A DNA stretch of 64,000 nt from UBA2779 sp965232615 (GCA_965232615.1 OZ246985.1:1054001-1118000); one strand, 5' to 3'; numbered from the stretch's first letter, positions 36,734-45,479 are shown. Notes: generated from the letters alone by a model not told the origin. Numbers and translations: made by a program.

Positions 36734-36947
36734 GCAACCTCTAAAAAACCGTTTTGGAATCTGGCGCAGTGGCGGTGCGTTCCTCGGAGCTTTGCTCCTG
36801 CGGTACGCACCTGCTTAAGTGTTTGGCGGTGCGTTCCTCGGAGCTTTGCTCCTGCGGTACGCACCTGCTTACGTGAGCATTTTGACAACGTAGCAGCGAG
36901 GAAAAAGATCAAGCCAAAAACGAAATAAGGTTTTTTAGAGGTGCCCT
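36734..36947 (-). repeat. Family A repeat with two hairpin units
   Basis: A 214-bp copy with left end GCAACCTCTAAAAAACC and right end TTTTTTAGAGGTGCCCT. It holds two hairpin units at 36774-36811 and 36828-36865. Each pairs GGTGCGT with ACGCACC around GGAGC-AAA-GCTCC. The core CATTTTGACAACGTAGCAGC follows. It lies just upstream of the DUF1295 coding frame, whose start codon it appears to have displaced. Confidence 0.85.
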
Positions 36948-36996
36948 TATGTTTTCAAGTCAATTCCCATGATGGAGTTACAAGACGCTATCCATA

Positions 36997-37683
36997 TCAA
37001 TGAGTTTCTTTCTTTGGAAGCGGCATCTCTTCTTCCAGGGTTGGGTGTGTTTGAAAAATATGATCCCACAGAGTATTGGATACCCCAAACCGTTTATGAG
37101 GAAACCTGTGATGACGCATATGGTTTCTTCGGAGGTTACGGTACCATTTCCAGTCGGTATCATAGAAATGGACACACCAGTGCAGTGTATCGTATATCAA
37201 GTATCCAGAAGCAATTCCTGCAAAATAGGCAAAACCAGCCCATCCTGCATCAGCAATAAGACCGAAAACTATCCAGATAGGCAATGTCAATATCAGCCCT
37301 ATACTGAGGCTTGCAATAACAGGAACCACCAGTCGGGTATTGAGCATGGCCTGAGCATGATGGATCCCATGGGAATACCACGCAATTTTATGTCGCAGGT
37401 CACTTTCTCCATCATAGTGAAATAAAAATCGATGAAGGAAATACTCAATCAAAGTCCAGCTGAAGATACCGGCCAGAAACCACAGGGAGGCGAACAGCAG
37501 CAATTTCATGATTGGAATATTGGCCTTTCCCCCCAGATAGAAACAAGCAAAAGTGGTTATAACCGTAATCGGCACCCATACTGCCCATACATGCCATAGT
37601 TTGATGTGAGTGAATCGTTCAAGAAAATCCGATTGAAAATACCGAAGTGGTTTGGGTTGTTTTACATTTAATCGACGTATCAT
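36997..37683 (-). CDS. Fatty acid hydroxylase-superfamily membrane protein
   Basis: A 228-residue di-iron membrane enzyme with the histidine clusters of the family: EYFLHRFLFH near 91-100, HGIHH near 121, LHWCVHF near 177 and RNHMRHHRFP near 195-204. Four hydrophobic segments surround them. It is closest in form to fatty acid 2-hydroxylases, which add a hydroxyl group to acyl chains with oxygen and an electron donor (family knowledge). AGGAG lies eight bases before the ATG. A lipid-reductase-like gene follows downstream on the same strand across a repeat, so the two may modify membrane lipids together. An oxygen-using enzyme is notable in an otherwise anaerobe-like gene set. Confidence 0.88.
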   Translation of the reverse strand: MIRRLNVKQPKPLRYFQSDFLERFTHIKLWHVWAVWVPITVITTFACFYLGGKANIPIMKLLLFASLWFLAGIFSWTLIEYFLHRFLFHYDGESDLRHKIAWYSHGIHHAQAMLNTRLVVPVIASLSIGLILTLPIWIVFGLIADAGWAGFAYFAGIASGYLIYDTLHWCVHFYDTDWKWYRNLRRNHMRHHRFPHKRFGVSNTLWDHIFQTHPTLEEEMPLPKKETH

Positions 37684-37829
37684 AGTTTCTCCTGATCTAA
37701 AGTCTACTATCAGTGAACTAAAAATGACTCATTGTGTAAAGTAATCAAATGGATAAAAAATAGAATTTGTGATGATTAAGTCTATGGATCCTTTTGTCGA
37801 TAAGATGAACAACTGACATTAGTCATTTC

Positions 37830-37872
37830 AGCCCATGGGGATCAGACGTCCAGACCCATGGGCTTTTTTTTC
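37830..37872 (+). terminator. Rho-independent terminator-like hairpin
   Basis: A perfect 10-bp stem (AGCCCATGGG / CCCATGGGCT) with a 15-base loop is followed by eight T residues on the plus strand. No plus-strand gene lies just upstream, so it may have belonged to a lost gene. Confidence 0.75.
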
Positions 37873-37884
37873 AGTAGTATCCTG

Positions 37885-38087
37885 AGGGCACCTTAAAAAA
37901 ACCATTTAGTTCTTGACTTGATCTTTTCTGCCGCTACTGCGTTGTCAAAATGCTCACATAAGCAGGTGCGTACCGCAGGAGCAAAGCTCCGAGGAACGCA
38001 CCGCCAAACGCTTAAGCAGGTGCGTACCGCAGGAGCAAAGCTCCGCCATTTCGTCAATTTCCTAAAGCTGTTTTTTAGCGGTACCCT
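37885..38087 (+). repeat. Family A repeat with hairpin units
   Basis: A 203-bp copy with ends AGGGCACCTTAAAAAAA and TTTTTTAGCGGTACCCT. One complete hairpin unit lies at 37965-38002 (GGTGCGT with ACGCACC) and a second, incomplete unit follows after GCTTAAGCA. The segment from 38088 to 38391 after it holds no gene that I can support. Confidence 0.85.
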
Positions 38088-38391
38088 GATTATGAATCTC
38101 TTTCTGATCAGATTGATATTTGATGGGGCAAAAAATTACAATGAACCTTGTCGGTCAATTCCTATAATTGGGTTACTTAGTGTCAGGGAAGATGTCGAAA
38201 TCATCCTCTTGCAGTCATTGCAGATGTCGTGTTGGACTTATCCAGATGCTTCTGTGTGGTACGAATTGTGTATCGAAAACCAGTTTTTTTGCTTCAGGAC
38301 ACTGAAATTGATACATCTCGGGTTGGGACAGTGAGGGAATAACATAATCGATCTCCTTATAAATTGTTTTTTTACAATGTTATAACGAGAT

Positions 38392-38661
38392 AGGAGCCTG
38401 TCGGACTTTACGACTTCGAGGCGATTTTTGATAAGGGCAATTTCCTTGGAAATTGCCTGATTTACTTTCCAGGTTCCATGATTCACTGATGAAGTGGCAT
38501 TTGTCATAACTCTTTTAGAGTTATGACATTATTTGATGATTCTTTTCCTGATGCGAGGCGACAAAAACGGAGCATAGCTGGGCTACGTGAGTATTTTGGT
38601 AACGTAGCAGCAGGAAAAAAGGGCAAAATCAAGCCGTGAGGCGTAAGTCCGACAAACTCCT
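38392..38661 (-). repeat. Family B repeat, long form
   Basis: A 270-bp element with inverted-repeat ends (left AGGAGCCTGTCGGACTT; right complement AGGAGTTTGTCGGACTT). It contains two inner palindromes, CAATTTCCTTGGAAATTG and GTCATAACTC-TTTT-GAGTTATGAC. The shared core appears as TATTTTGGTAACGTAGCAGC. It ends 12 bases past the sugar-binding protein stop. Confidence 0.85.
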
Positions 38662-38673
38662 GGACATGGGTTT

Positions 38674-39297
38674 TTATTCTATTAACAAGCTTTCTGACAT
38701 AGCATTTTTTGTAAATAGACATGGCACCATCCCTTTCCGTGAAGTATCATCCGTGAGATCTGCAAGTGAATAGTTATTCAAATATGATATTTCTCTCTTA
38801 CTTGCTAATGCCATGGCCAGGGCGGCACTTCTTCTGGCCAGTTCATTCACATCCCGTTCTTCATTTAAGTTGCCTGAAATGCCATTTTCAAGCACACTAT
38901 CATCAATGGCTGTATAGGCTGCAAGATTGGGTGATGCTATGAAACTGCTGTAGGCGATGACGGAAACAGAGGCAGAAACTGTGTCGACTGCTTCCACAAC
39001 TGTATTTGCATCCTGTGTAATGACAAACAGCACTTTGACACCCTGTTTGGAGATGTTGATAATCTGACTTCTTTGCAGTTCGGGATTCTTGTTGGCAGTC
39101 TGTATTACAAGCTGGACTTTTTCATATTGCTCCAATGCAGCAAGAAGTGCGTTCTCACTGGGGCTACGTTGATCAGCAGAGTTGTAGAAAGAGATGCCCA
39201 GTATGACAGACTCCTTATTCTTCTCAGAACCACCCTTTGCGAAAATGAGTATTCCAGGGAGGAAAAGAAGGATAATCAATAACAGTATACGTTTCAT
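38674..39297 (-). CDS. Sugar-binding ABC-transporter-type periplasmic protein, internally shortened
   Basis: A 207-residue protein with a signal peptide (KRILLLIILLFLPGILIFA) and a KGGSE start of the mature part. The N-terminal lobe of a Peripla_BP_4 sugar-binding protein follows (VILGISFYNSADQRSP, then LQRSQIINISKQGVKVLFVI). The end (ELARRSAALAMALAS, then KGMVPCLFTKNAM) matches the C-terminal end of XylF-like proteins, but the ~120 residues between the lobes are absent. Normal length is about 330. It may be an internal-deletion pseudogene or an adapted small binding protein. GGAGG stands before the ATG, 12 bases after the Ste24 stop. Confidence 0.7.
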   Translation of the reverse strand: MKRILLLIILLFLPGILIFAKGGSEKNKESVILGISFYNSADQRSPSENALLAALEQYEKVQLVIQTANKNPELQRSQIINISKQGVKVLFVITQDANTVVEAVDTVSASVSVIAYSSFIASPNLAAYTAIDDSVLENGISGNLNEERDVNELARRSAALAMALASKREISYLNNYSLADLTDDTSRKGMVPCLFTKNAMSESLLIE

Positions 39298-39309
39298 AAT
39301 CCCTCCAAT

Positions 39310-40572
39310 TCAGGATTTATAGGTCTCCTTACCCAGAGCTTCCAGCCGTTCAGCAGGAGCTGGGTGAGAATAGTGCCAGAAACTATAGGCTGGGTGAGGG
39401 GTTAGATTACTAAGATTTCCCCGTCCTAACTCCAGAAGAGCCCGTCTCATGGGTTCAGGGCCTCCTGTCTGTTTTATCGCAAACCGATCCGCCTGGTACT
39501 CATGTTTTCGAGACAGACTGTTGATCAATGGGGAGATGAATGATGTTAGGGGAGCAGTAAAAAACGTTGCAAGAAAAATGATTCCATGAAGCGATGAATT
39601 ATTGAATCCAAATGCCTGGAATAATGGTATCCATCCCACAACCCATCCTGCAATGGCAAAGAAAGCAAAATTAACCAGGACTCCAAGGAACAGGCGTTGA
39701 CGAATGTGTCCGTGTTTCCAGTGCCCGATTTCATGGGCCAGTACTGCTTCCAATTCATCTGTCTCCAAAGATTCAATCAGTGTGTCAAAGATAACAATTC
39801 TCCGGGCACGGCCAATCCCGGTGAAATATGCGTTGGAATGCCGACTCCTGCGGCTCCCATCCATTACGAAAATACCCCGTACTTTGAAATTGCATCGTTC
39901 TGCCAGTGCATTGAGCCTTTCTCCAAGCTCTCCGTCTGGAAGTACACTGAATTTGTTGAAGAGGGGTGCGATGATCAAAGGGTAAAGAATCGTGAGTATG
40001 AACTGAAATGCGGTAACAAAACCCCACGCCGCCAGCCACCAGTACTGGCCGATAAGTAACCTTGCCGCATAGAGTCCTGCCAACAGAGCCATGAGCAGTA
40101 GAAAACTGAGAATCAACCCCTTTAACACATCTCCAAAAAAGGTTGTAATACTTGATGTATTGAAACCAAATTCCTCTTCAATGATGAATTTGGAATAGAG
40201 GGAAGCCGGCAGCCCCGCAAGGCCTGATATCAGATATGCTGTGGCAAGGAAGATCAACCCATGCCAGTACACGGGTAAATTCCAGCGTGCAATGAGACTG
40301 TCAAGACTTCCTGCCGCGTGGAATGCGAGAACCAGAATCATGATAATTCGGCCTTGTATAGAAGTGAAGAGCCCGAAATATGCCCGCCGCAGAGAATAGG
40401 ACACACAGCGGCTATAGGTGTCTTCCTCGATAATTCCATTAAAAGCCGATGGTACAGTTTGCCTGTTCTTGATAATCGTATTGATATTAAGGACATCAAG
40501 CAGCCAGTCGATTAGAAAATCCAGAATGAAGAATCCCGTCCAACAGATCAATATGATGCCTGAGATGTTCAA
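39310..40572 (-). CDS. Ste24-type M48 membrane metalloprotease
   Basis: A 420-residue membrane protease like CAAX prenyl protease 1. The zinc site HEIGH (LAHEIGHWKHGH) is near residue 280 and the third zinc ligand lies in EYQADRFAIKQ near 362. Multiple hydrophobic segments precede and follow. In bacteria its natural substrates are unknown; membrane-protein quality control is a likely role. The reading frame starts at TTG with AAGGAGT nine bases upstream. It follows trmH, and the sugar-binding protein gene follows it. Confidence 0.92.
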   Translation of the reverse strand: MNISGIILICWTGFFILDFLIDWLLDVLNINTIIKNRQTVPSAFNGIIEEDTYSRCVSYSLRRAYFGLFTSIQGRIIMILVLAFHAAGSLDSLIARWNLPVYWHGLIFLATAYLISGLAGLPASLYSKFIIEEEFGFNTSSITTFFGDVLKGLILSFLLLMALLAGLYAARLLIGQYWWLAAWGFVTAFQFILTILYPLIIAPLFNKFSVLPDGELGERLNALAERCNFKVRGIFVMDGSRRSRHSNAYFTGIGRARRIVIFDTLIESLETDELEAVLAHEIGHWKHGHIRQRLFLGVLVNFAFFAIAGWVVGWIPLFQAFGFNNSSLHGIIFLATFFTAPLTSFISPLINSLSRKHEYQADRFAIKQTGGPEPMRRALLELGRGNLSNLTPHPAYSFWHYSHPAPAERLEALGKETYKS

Positions 40573-40597
40573 AAGTACTTGACTCCTTCAAAGGTAC

Positions 40598-40672
40598 TGT
40601 TTTGTCGCCTTGCATCAGGAAAAAGAATCATCAAAAATCGCCTCGAAGTCTTAAAGTCTGACAGTATTCTGG
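40598..40672 (-). repeat. Family B repeat, partial (one end)
   Basis: The segment matches the end of family B (TTGTCGCCTTGCATCAGG, ATCATCAAAAATCGCCTCGA, then GTCTTAAAGTCTGACAG). The other half is missing. It forms the last codons of trmH. Confidence 0.8.
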
Positions 40673-41347
40673 TCTGTTACTGATAAGCTCTTCGGCATAA
40701 GGTGTGGATATCTTCACCCAGTGGGAATATATTTCCCGGGCATCAGCATCATCCAACTGCCATGGAAGGTTCTCATGGCGGAGACGATGAGTAAGAATAT
40801 AGAACACTATAGCCGCTGACGCGGAAATATTGAAGCTTTCAACAAATCCAACCATGGGGATGCGGAGATAGGTATCCGTCATAGATCGAACATCATCGGA
40901 AATACCGTTTTTTTCAGATCCGAATACCAGTGCCACTGGTCCATCCTCGAGGCTGAGTGATTCCGGGCTTTCAGCATTTTCATCATATAAACTGGTTGAT
41001 ATTATACGATAATTTCGGGACTTCAATGTCCTGAGTACTTCTTTCGTACACGAGTGTTTCTGAGAAGCAGCTTCCTGTTGATTATAGATTTTTACATCAA
41101 GCCATTGTGCCGTTCCCATATCTACCTGCTGTTCTGTTCGGAATTGGTTCCTGCCTCCTATGGCATGGACTTCCTGTATCCCCAGGGCATCACAATGCCG
41201 TATAACCGCACTTCCATTCCGAGGATCATACAAATCTTCCAATACGCATGTAATGTAACGGGTTCGCTGTTCCAGTACTTTTCTTATCCTTGCAATTCGC
41301 CGAGGAGTAATAAATCCTTCCAGATAGTTCAGTAATTCCTTATCCAT
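40631..41347 (-). CDS. SpoU-family tRNA/rRNA 2'-O-methyltransferase (TrmH-like)
   Basis: A 238-residue SPOUT methyltransferase with motif 1 VLEDLYDPRNGSAVIRHCDA near 35, motif 2 VALVFGSEKNGISDDV near 150 and motif 3 FVESFNISASAAIVFY near 180. Motif order and spacing match TrmH, which methylates G18 ribose in tRNAs; a related RNA target is possible. The ATG at 41347 is preferred over one 20 codons upstream because family N termini match from there. The last ten codons (CQTLRLRGDF) and the stop lie inside a family B repeat fragment, so the native C-terminal end has been replaced. Confidence 0.88.
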   Translation of the reverse strand: MDKELLNYLEGFITPRRIARIRKVLEQRTRYITCVLEDLYDPRNGSAVIRHCDALGIQEVHAIGGRNQFRTEQQVDMGTAQWLDVKIYNQQEAASQKHSCTKEVLRTLKSRNYRIISTSLYDENAESPESLSLEDGPVALVFGSEKNGISDDVRSMTDTYLRIPMVGFVESFNISASAAIVFYILTHRLRHENLPWQLDDADAREIYSHWVKISTPYAEELISNRPEYCQTLRLRGDF

Positions 41348-41407
41348 TATCACAATTGTAAGAATAAACTTTGCTCTGCTTTCTGTCCAGGTATAGAGAT
41401 TCCCCAA

Positions 41408-41574
41408 ACGCCTCCGACATCTCTCTCTTAAAACGACCCCTGCTTTAACCGATATCCGCTCAGTTGCTTTCTGGAGCCTCCTGGAATGAGCATCGAAAAA
41501 TCAAAGGGCCAATATCGTTGAAACAGGAGCCGATTCTTCCGGGCAGATTAACCTTTTTTCCTGGGAAATTTCTA
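41408..41574. other. Intergenic stretch before a family A repeat
   Basis: About 165 bases without a supported gene. With the following repeat it makes a gene-free region of ~510 bases up to the lipoprotein gene. No promoter is clear. Confidence 0.4.
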
Positions 41575-41737
41575 AGGGCAACCTCTAAAAACCCCATTGA
41601 GTTCTTGACTCGACCTTTTCTGCCGCTACTGCGTTGTCAAAATACTCAACTAAGCAGGTGCGTACCGCAGGAGCAAAGCTCCGAGGAACACACCGCCATT
41701 TCGTCAATTTCCTGAAGCTGTTTTTTAGAGGTGGCCT
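41575..41737 (+). repeat. Family A repeat with one mixed hairpin
   Basis: A 163-bp copy, ends AGGGCAACCTCTAAAAA and TTTTTTAGAGGTGGCCT. Its single hairpin (41657-41694) pairs GGTGCGT against ACACACC, which leaves a C-A mismatch compared with the perfect units elsewhere. Confidence 0.85.
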
Positions 41738-41861
41738 ATAGATTATGACTTTTTCAGCAAGCCCCTTTACTGTTCTTTGATTTGCTATTATGCTAGCAAT
41801 GATATTTATAAGGCTGATAAATCTTATCAGCTATCAATCATCTTATCGAAGGATAAAGAGA

Positions 41862-43016
41862 ATGAAGAATTTTGCCTGGCTAATGAGCAGGGGAGCCCTG
41901 CTCTCAATCGGACTATTGGCGTTTCTGGCATCGTGCCCGGGAACGACGGATGATCAGCCGTCATTCACGTACAGCAGCGGAATCACCGCAGAATTTGACA
42001 TGGCTCAGAACGCAGTGAGTTCTGCGCCGACGTGGACAAACCAGCCCACAGGTACTATCGTCTATAGCCTGGAGGGCAGCCCGCAGGGCGTAAGTGTTAA
42101 TGATGCAACCGGTGTTGTAACGGTTGCACCGGACGCGGATGTCAGGAACACTGCTCAAATTACCGTGACGGCCACTGTTGGAGACTCAGCGTACACGGCA
42201 AAGATCACGATAACAGTAACGGCCAAAGATATTGCAGATGTGCAGGGCTTCTCTATTTCCATTGGTGACCAAACTGTCCCCCCCTTGCAAGCATCAACTT
42301 TCACCGTAACGATCAACAATACCCGTCTGACCGCAGGAACTGATTACGGCCTGAGCATAGAGAAAAAAGATGGAGCCCCCGTTACTGCCGTCACCATAGA
42401 TAACAGCGGTCTAGTCTCTATAGCAAACACGATCGGCACAGGCGATACCGGAACATACACCGTGAAGGCTGCCGGTAAAACCAACTACACTGGAGAGACA
42501 ACAGTCGATTTCGTACTGACGGTAGTGTACCGCATAGGCGACACCGGCCCTGCCGGAGGGAAAATCATCTATGTGAATACTGATCCCGCCATCGTTGACT
42601 GGACTTACCTGGAGGCGGCCTTGCAGGATCAGAGTGCTGCTGTTCAATGGGGTGGTGCTGGAACAGCGATTAGCACCACGGGCACAGCCATAGGATCGGG
42701 CAAGGCTAACACAGAGGCGATAGTGGCCAAACTTGGTGATAACGGAGGAACGGATTACGCGGCGAAAATCTGTAGCGAGTATACAGTAAACAATAACGGT
42801 GTTGATTATGACGACTGGTTTCTGCCGTCCAAGGATGAATTGAATGAGTTGTATAAGCAGACTGTTGCAGTAACTGCTGGTAAGGGTAACAACTACTGGT
42901 CTTCTTCAGAGGCCGATTCCACCAAAGCGTGGGTACAATACTTCTCCAATGGCGCCCAGGACGACTTCTCCAACAAGGTCAGCGGTCTCTCTGTCCGTGC
43001 GGTGCGGGCTTTTTAG
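41862..43016 (+). CDS. Surface lipoprotein with Ig-like region and C-terminal Lcl_C/DUF1566 domain
   Basis: A 384-residue protein with a lipoprotein signal (LLAFLASC near 20-27). Residues ~40-130 form a cadherin-like/putative-Ig segment (QGVSVNDATGVVTVAPDADV). Residues ~130-230 form a second Ig-like unit. The last ~150 residues are an Lcl_C/DUF1566 C-type-lectin-like domain (RIGDTGPAGGKIIYVN, then DDWFLPSKDELNELYKQ, NNYWSSSEAD, ending SGLSVRAVRAF). Such domains are repeated in spirochaete surface proteins and can be targets of diversity-generating retroelements (family knowledge). No reverse transcriptase is present in this window. A strong hairpin follows the stop. The start ATG at 41862 is chosen for the signal sequence. 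Confidence 0.82.
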   Translation: MKNFAWLMSRGALLSIGLLAFLASCPGTTDDQPSFTYSSGITAEFDMAQNAVSSAPTWTNQPTGTIVYSLEGSPQGVSVNDATGVVTVAPDADVRNTAQITVTATVGDSAYTAKITITVTAKDIADVQGFSISIGDQTVPPLQASTFTVTINNTRLTAGTDYGLSIEKKDGAPVTAVTIDNSGLVSIANTIGTGDTGTYTVKAAGKTNYTGETTVDFVLTVVYRIGDTGPAGGKIIYVNTDPAIVDWTYLEAALQDQSAAVQWGGAGTAISTTGTAIGSGKANTEAIVAKLGDNGGTDYAAKICSEYTVNNNGVDYDDWFLPSKDELNELYKQTVAVTAGKGNNYWSSSEADSTKAWVQYFSNGAQDDFSNKVSGLSVRAVRAF

Positions 43017-43036
43017 CTATTTGCCCATTTAACTAT

Positions 43037-43071
43037 GGCATTCAGCGTTGGTTAAGCCAACGCTGAATGCC
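43037..43071 (+). terminator. Terminator-like hairpin after the lipoprotein gene
   Basis: A perfect 15-bp stem (GGCATTCAGCGTTGG with its complement) and a five-base loop lie 20 bases past the stop. The run after it is only weakly T-rich (CATTTCTT). Confidence 0.65.
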
Positions 43072-43097
43072 GCATTTCTTACACAGCCTGAACTTAC

Positions 43098-43458
43098 GGG
43101 CACCTCTAAAAACCCCATTGAGTTCTTGACTCGACCTTTTCTGCCGCTACTGCGTTGTCAAAATACTCAACTGCCTGCCTGTGCGTGTTCGCACGCAGAC
43201 AGGCCGCCTTGTATCGACAAAAAATCTAATCAGGTGTGTACCGCTACCAGGTGTGTACCGCTATCAGGTGTGTACCGCTATCAGGTGTGTGTGTACCGCT
43301 ATCAGGTGTGTACCGCTATCAGGTGTGTACCGCAGGGCGTAGCCCGAGGAACACACCGCCACAGGGCGTAGCCCGAGGAACACACCGCCACAGGGCGTAG
43401 CCCGAGGAACACACCGCCATTTCGTCAATTTCCCAAAGCTGTTTTTTAGAGGTGCCCT
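43098..43458 (+). repeat. Family A repeat, largest copy with expanded half-hairpin arrays
   Basis: A 361-bp copy with ends GGGCACCTCTAAAAA and TTTTTTAGAGGTGCCCT. The middle holds about six copies of the left half of the hairpin (AGGTGTGTACCGCTATC), then one full hairpin (43322-43357, GGTGTGT with ACACACC), then further right halves (AGGGCGTAGCCCGAGGA plus ACACACC). The two halves have expanded separately. Confidence 0.9.
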
Positions 43459-43581
43459 ACAGATTTTAACCTGGATTGAGGGATATGTCTGGATTGCTGG
43501 GGCAGGTTGGATGATTCCTTTATTGCCCTGGGAATTTCTAGTCCATGTATTATCTTCTTTACTGGAGACAGCCGATAATAT

Positions 43582-45345
43582 ATGGTGATCACCCGCCATT
43601 CAATTCTGTGTATTTCAATCATCTCAGCTATGTCAGGTATACTTTCAAGCTGTAATACTGCGCCTGATCTGGTTTTGAATGATCCAGCCAGTTTTGAGAG
43701 AATGATCAGTGGGGCATTAGAAGGTGAAGTATTCATTATTACAAAAGAGGATTACCCGGAAATCGAGAAGCTTTTAGCGGAGAGTAATCCAGGACTTCAT
43801 AGAGCAGGTATTATCCTTGCTGGGCAAACCGGGGATGCCGTCTTCTTTCTAGATGTTTTTTTAGCTTCTATGAGTGAGGATGAGGAGATCGCTGAAACTG
43901 CAGCCGGGGTAATTTTGGATAATTCGCAGGTCTTTCGTTCGTCTCTCCTGCAAATGCTGGATCATCCGAATTCCTCTCACAGAGAAAATGCCATTTCCAT
44001 CATTGCTCAGACTGGCGGTGAAGACATTGTCCCCCTGCTTATTCGCTTTTTCGGCGACTCGGATGAAAACATCCGTAATCAGGCATCCCTGGCTGTCTGG
44101 AGAATTGCGGACAAAACAAATCCATTCCTACAAGAAGCATTGAACAGCCCCGACACCCTTGTTGCATCCATCGCGTACCGAACACTGGGACGATATACCG
44201 ATCCTGATTATGCCTCTTTTTTCATAGAAGCTTTTAAGTTATCAGATTCAAGGATCCGGAAAGAAGCACAATTAGCTGTTCTGAGACTGGGTGAAGCAGG
44301 TCTTCCGTATTTACATGACGAGGTCAACGATAGGAATAATCCGTTGAACTCTCGCTTGATAGCACTCAACGTTTTACAAGGACTGCGTTTACCCGGGAGT
44401 TTATTAGTCCTTTTCGGACTGCTTTCGGATGAGAATGAAGGGATACGGACAAAGGTTGCCAGTCTTCTGGGAACGTATGGAGATGATGCCGTCCCCATGT
44501 TGATTGAGATTTATGAAACTGCTGAGATCCCCCTACGCATACAGGCCATCACTCAAATGGGTGTCATAGGTGCATCATCCGCTCTGCCAACTCTCATCGA
44601 TGCACTGGGTAGCAGCATTCCCGAAATAGGACAGACGGCTCATGAAGCAATAGAATTCTTTGGGACAGAAGCATGGCCACGGTTACGGGAAGTCATTAAA
44701 TCTGATGAATCAATCTCCAGAATTTCAGCAATGCAGATCCTGCGATCTGGAAGAGATATCTGGCTGGTACGAAATGAATCTGGAGAAATCAACAATGCCG
44801 GACTGTTTTTACTGATCACCCTGTCAGATCAGAGTGAGATAGATGACTATCTGAATGCTGTAGAGATCAGTCATGTCCTTGGAGACAGCATTCTTTCCCT
44901 TAAAAATGCCTGGAACCTTGCCGTGGAGTTTGTTGAAATTGACACAGGAATCACTCAGGGGAGTGAACCATATTTCTACCTTTGGCGACAGCGTTTGAAG
45001 TATGCAGTTGAAGCGAGGAAAACACTCAGGCAATCTTTTGTGGTTCTCCACGAATACTTCGATACCCCTGATCCCAACATTCTGAATGAATCAAAAACTG
45101 CCCGTAAAGAAAGTCGTCAGCTTAAATCCAGGGTGGAAGCTCTGACAGAACGCATTGACGAGCTTCCACAATCAATGAAGATTTCCGGGGAAAACCAGTT
45201 AGCTGAATATAAGAGTATTCGGGATGAACTGGTCCAGATCTGGAAGTATTGCCCTGGGGAGATGAAAGAGGTTGCATTGTCTATCTATGCTGACCGTGGA
45301 TTGAATCCGATAGATCTTTCTCAGGAGGCGGCAATTCTCGATTGA
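43582..45345 (+). CDS. HEAT-repeat lipoprotein
   Basis: A 587-residue exported protein with a lipobox (SGILSSC near 17-23). Residues ~70-420 are a series of HEAT-like alpha-helical repeats of ~30-38 residues, seen as recurring helix pairs (LLIRFFGDSDENIRNQASLA; LLSDENEGIRTKVASLLG; LIDALGSSIPEIGQTAHEAI). The last ~150 residues form a helical, partly coiled-coil region (KTARKESRQLKSRVEALTER). HEAT proteins are scaffolds for protein binding. No enzyme motif is present. The start has GGAGA 14 bases upstream, a little far. It lies directly after a family A repeat and ends 40 bases before the convergent tRNA gene. Confidence 0.85.
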   Translation: MVITRHSILCISIISAMSGILSSCNTAPDLVLNDPASFERMISGALEGEVFIITKEDYPEIEKLLAESNPGLHRAGIILAGQTGDAVFFLDVFLASMSEDEEIAETAAGVILDNSQVFRSSLLQMLDHPNSSHRENAISIIAQTGGEDIVPLLIRFFGDSDENIRNQASLAVWRIADKTNPFLQEALNSPDTLVASIAYRTLGRYTDPDYASFFIEAFKLSDSRIRKEAQLAVLRLGEAGLPYLHDEVNDRNNPLNSRLIALNVLQGLRLPGSLLVLFGLLSDENEGIRTKVASLLGTYGDDAVPMLIEIYETAEIPLRIQAITQMGVIGASSALPTLIDALGSSIPEIGQTAHEAIEFFGTEAWPRLREVIKSDESISRISAMQILRSGRDIWLVRNESGEINNAGLFLLITLSDQSEIDDYLNAVEISHVLGDSILSLKNAWNLAVEFVEIDTGITQGSEPYFYLWRQRLKYAVEARKTLRQSFVVLHEYFDTPDPNILNESKTARKESRQLKSRVEALTERIDELPQSMKISGENQLAEYKSIRDELVQIWKYCPGEMKEVALSIYADRGLNPIDLSQEAAILD

Positions 45346-45385
45346 GGCTGAGCCAGGAATAATCTAATTCTGATTCCTTACCTTT

Positions 45386-45459
45386 CGGAAGTGACGGGGA
45401 TCGAACCCGCGATCTCCGGCTTGACAGGCCGGCGCGATAACCTTCTTCGCTACACCTCC
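45386..45459 (-). tRNA. tRNA-Asp (anticodon GTC)
   Basis: Seventy-four bases fold as a standard cloverleaf. The acceptor stem pairs GGAGGTG with CACTTCC, including one G-T pair. The D stem is GCGA/TCGC, the anticodon stem CCGGC/GCCGG encloses CTGTCAA (anticodon GTC), and the T arm has GTTCGATCC. The 3' CCA is not encoded. The gene lies in the gap between the HEAT-repeat gene and queG. Confidence 0.93.
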
Positions 45460-45479
45460 AGATTGTGAATAGAAGTATC

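Noticed and set aside
36664..36928. Open frames in family A repeats encoding QVRTAGAKLRGTHRH-like repeats (also 37918, 46762, 57678)
   Set aside because: They arise from the hairpin units read in an open frame, recur in several copies in both directions, and lack ribosome-binding sites or family resemblance.
41862..43016. A complete diversity-generating retroelement
   Set aside because: No reverse transcriptase frame and no second copy of the 3' coding end are present in the window.
43225..43410. Regularly repeated short units that resemble a CRISPR array
   Set aside because: Units are adjacent or separated by only a few bases without unique spacers of constant length, no cas genes are nearby, and the whole lies within a family A repeat.
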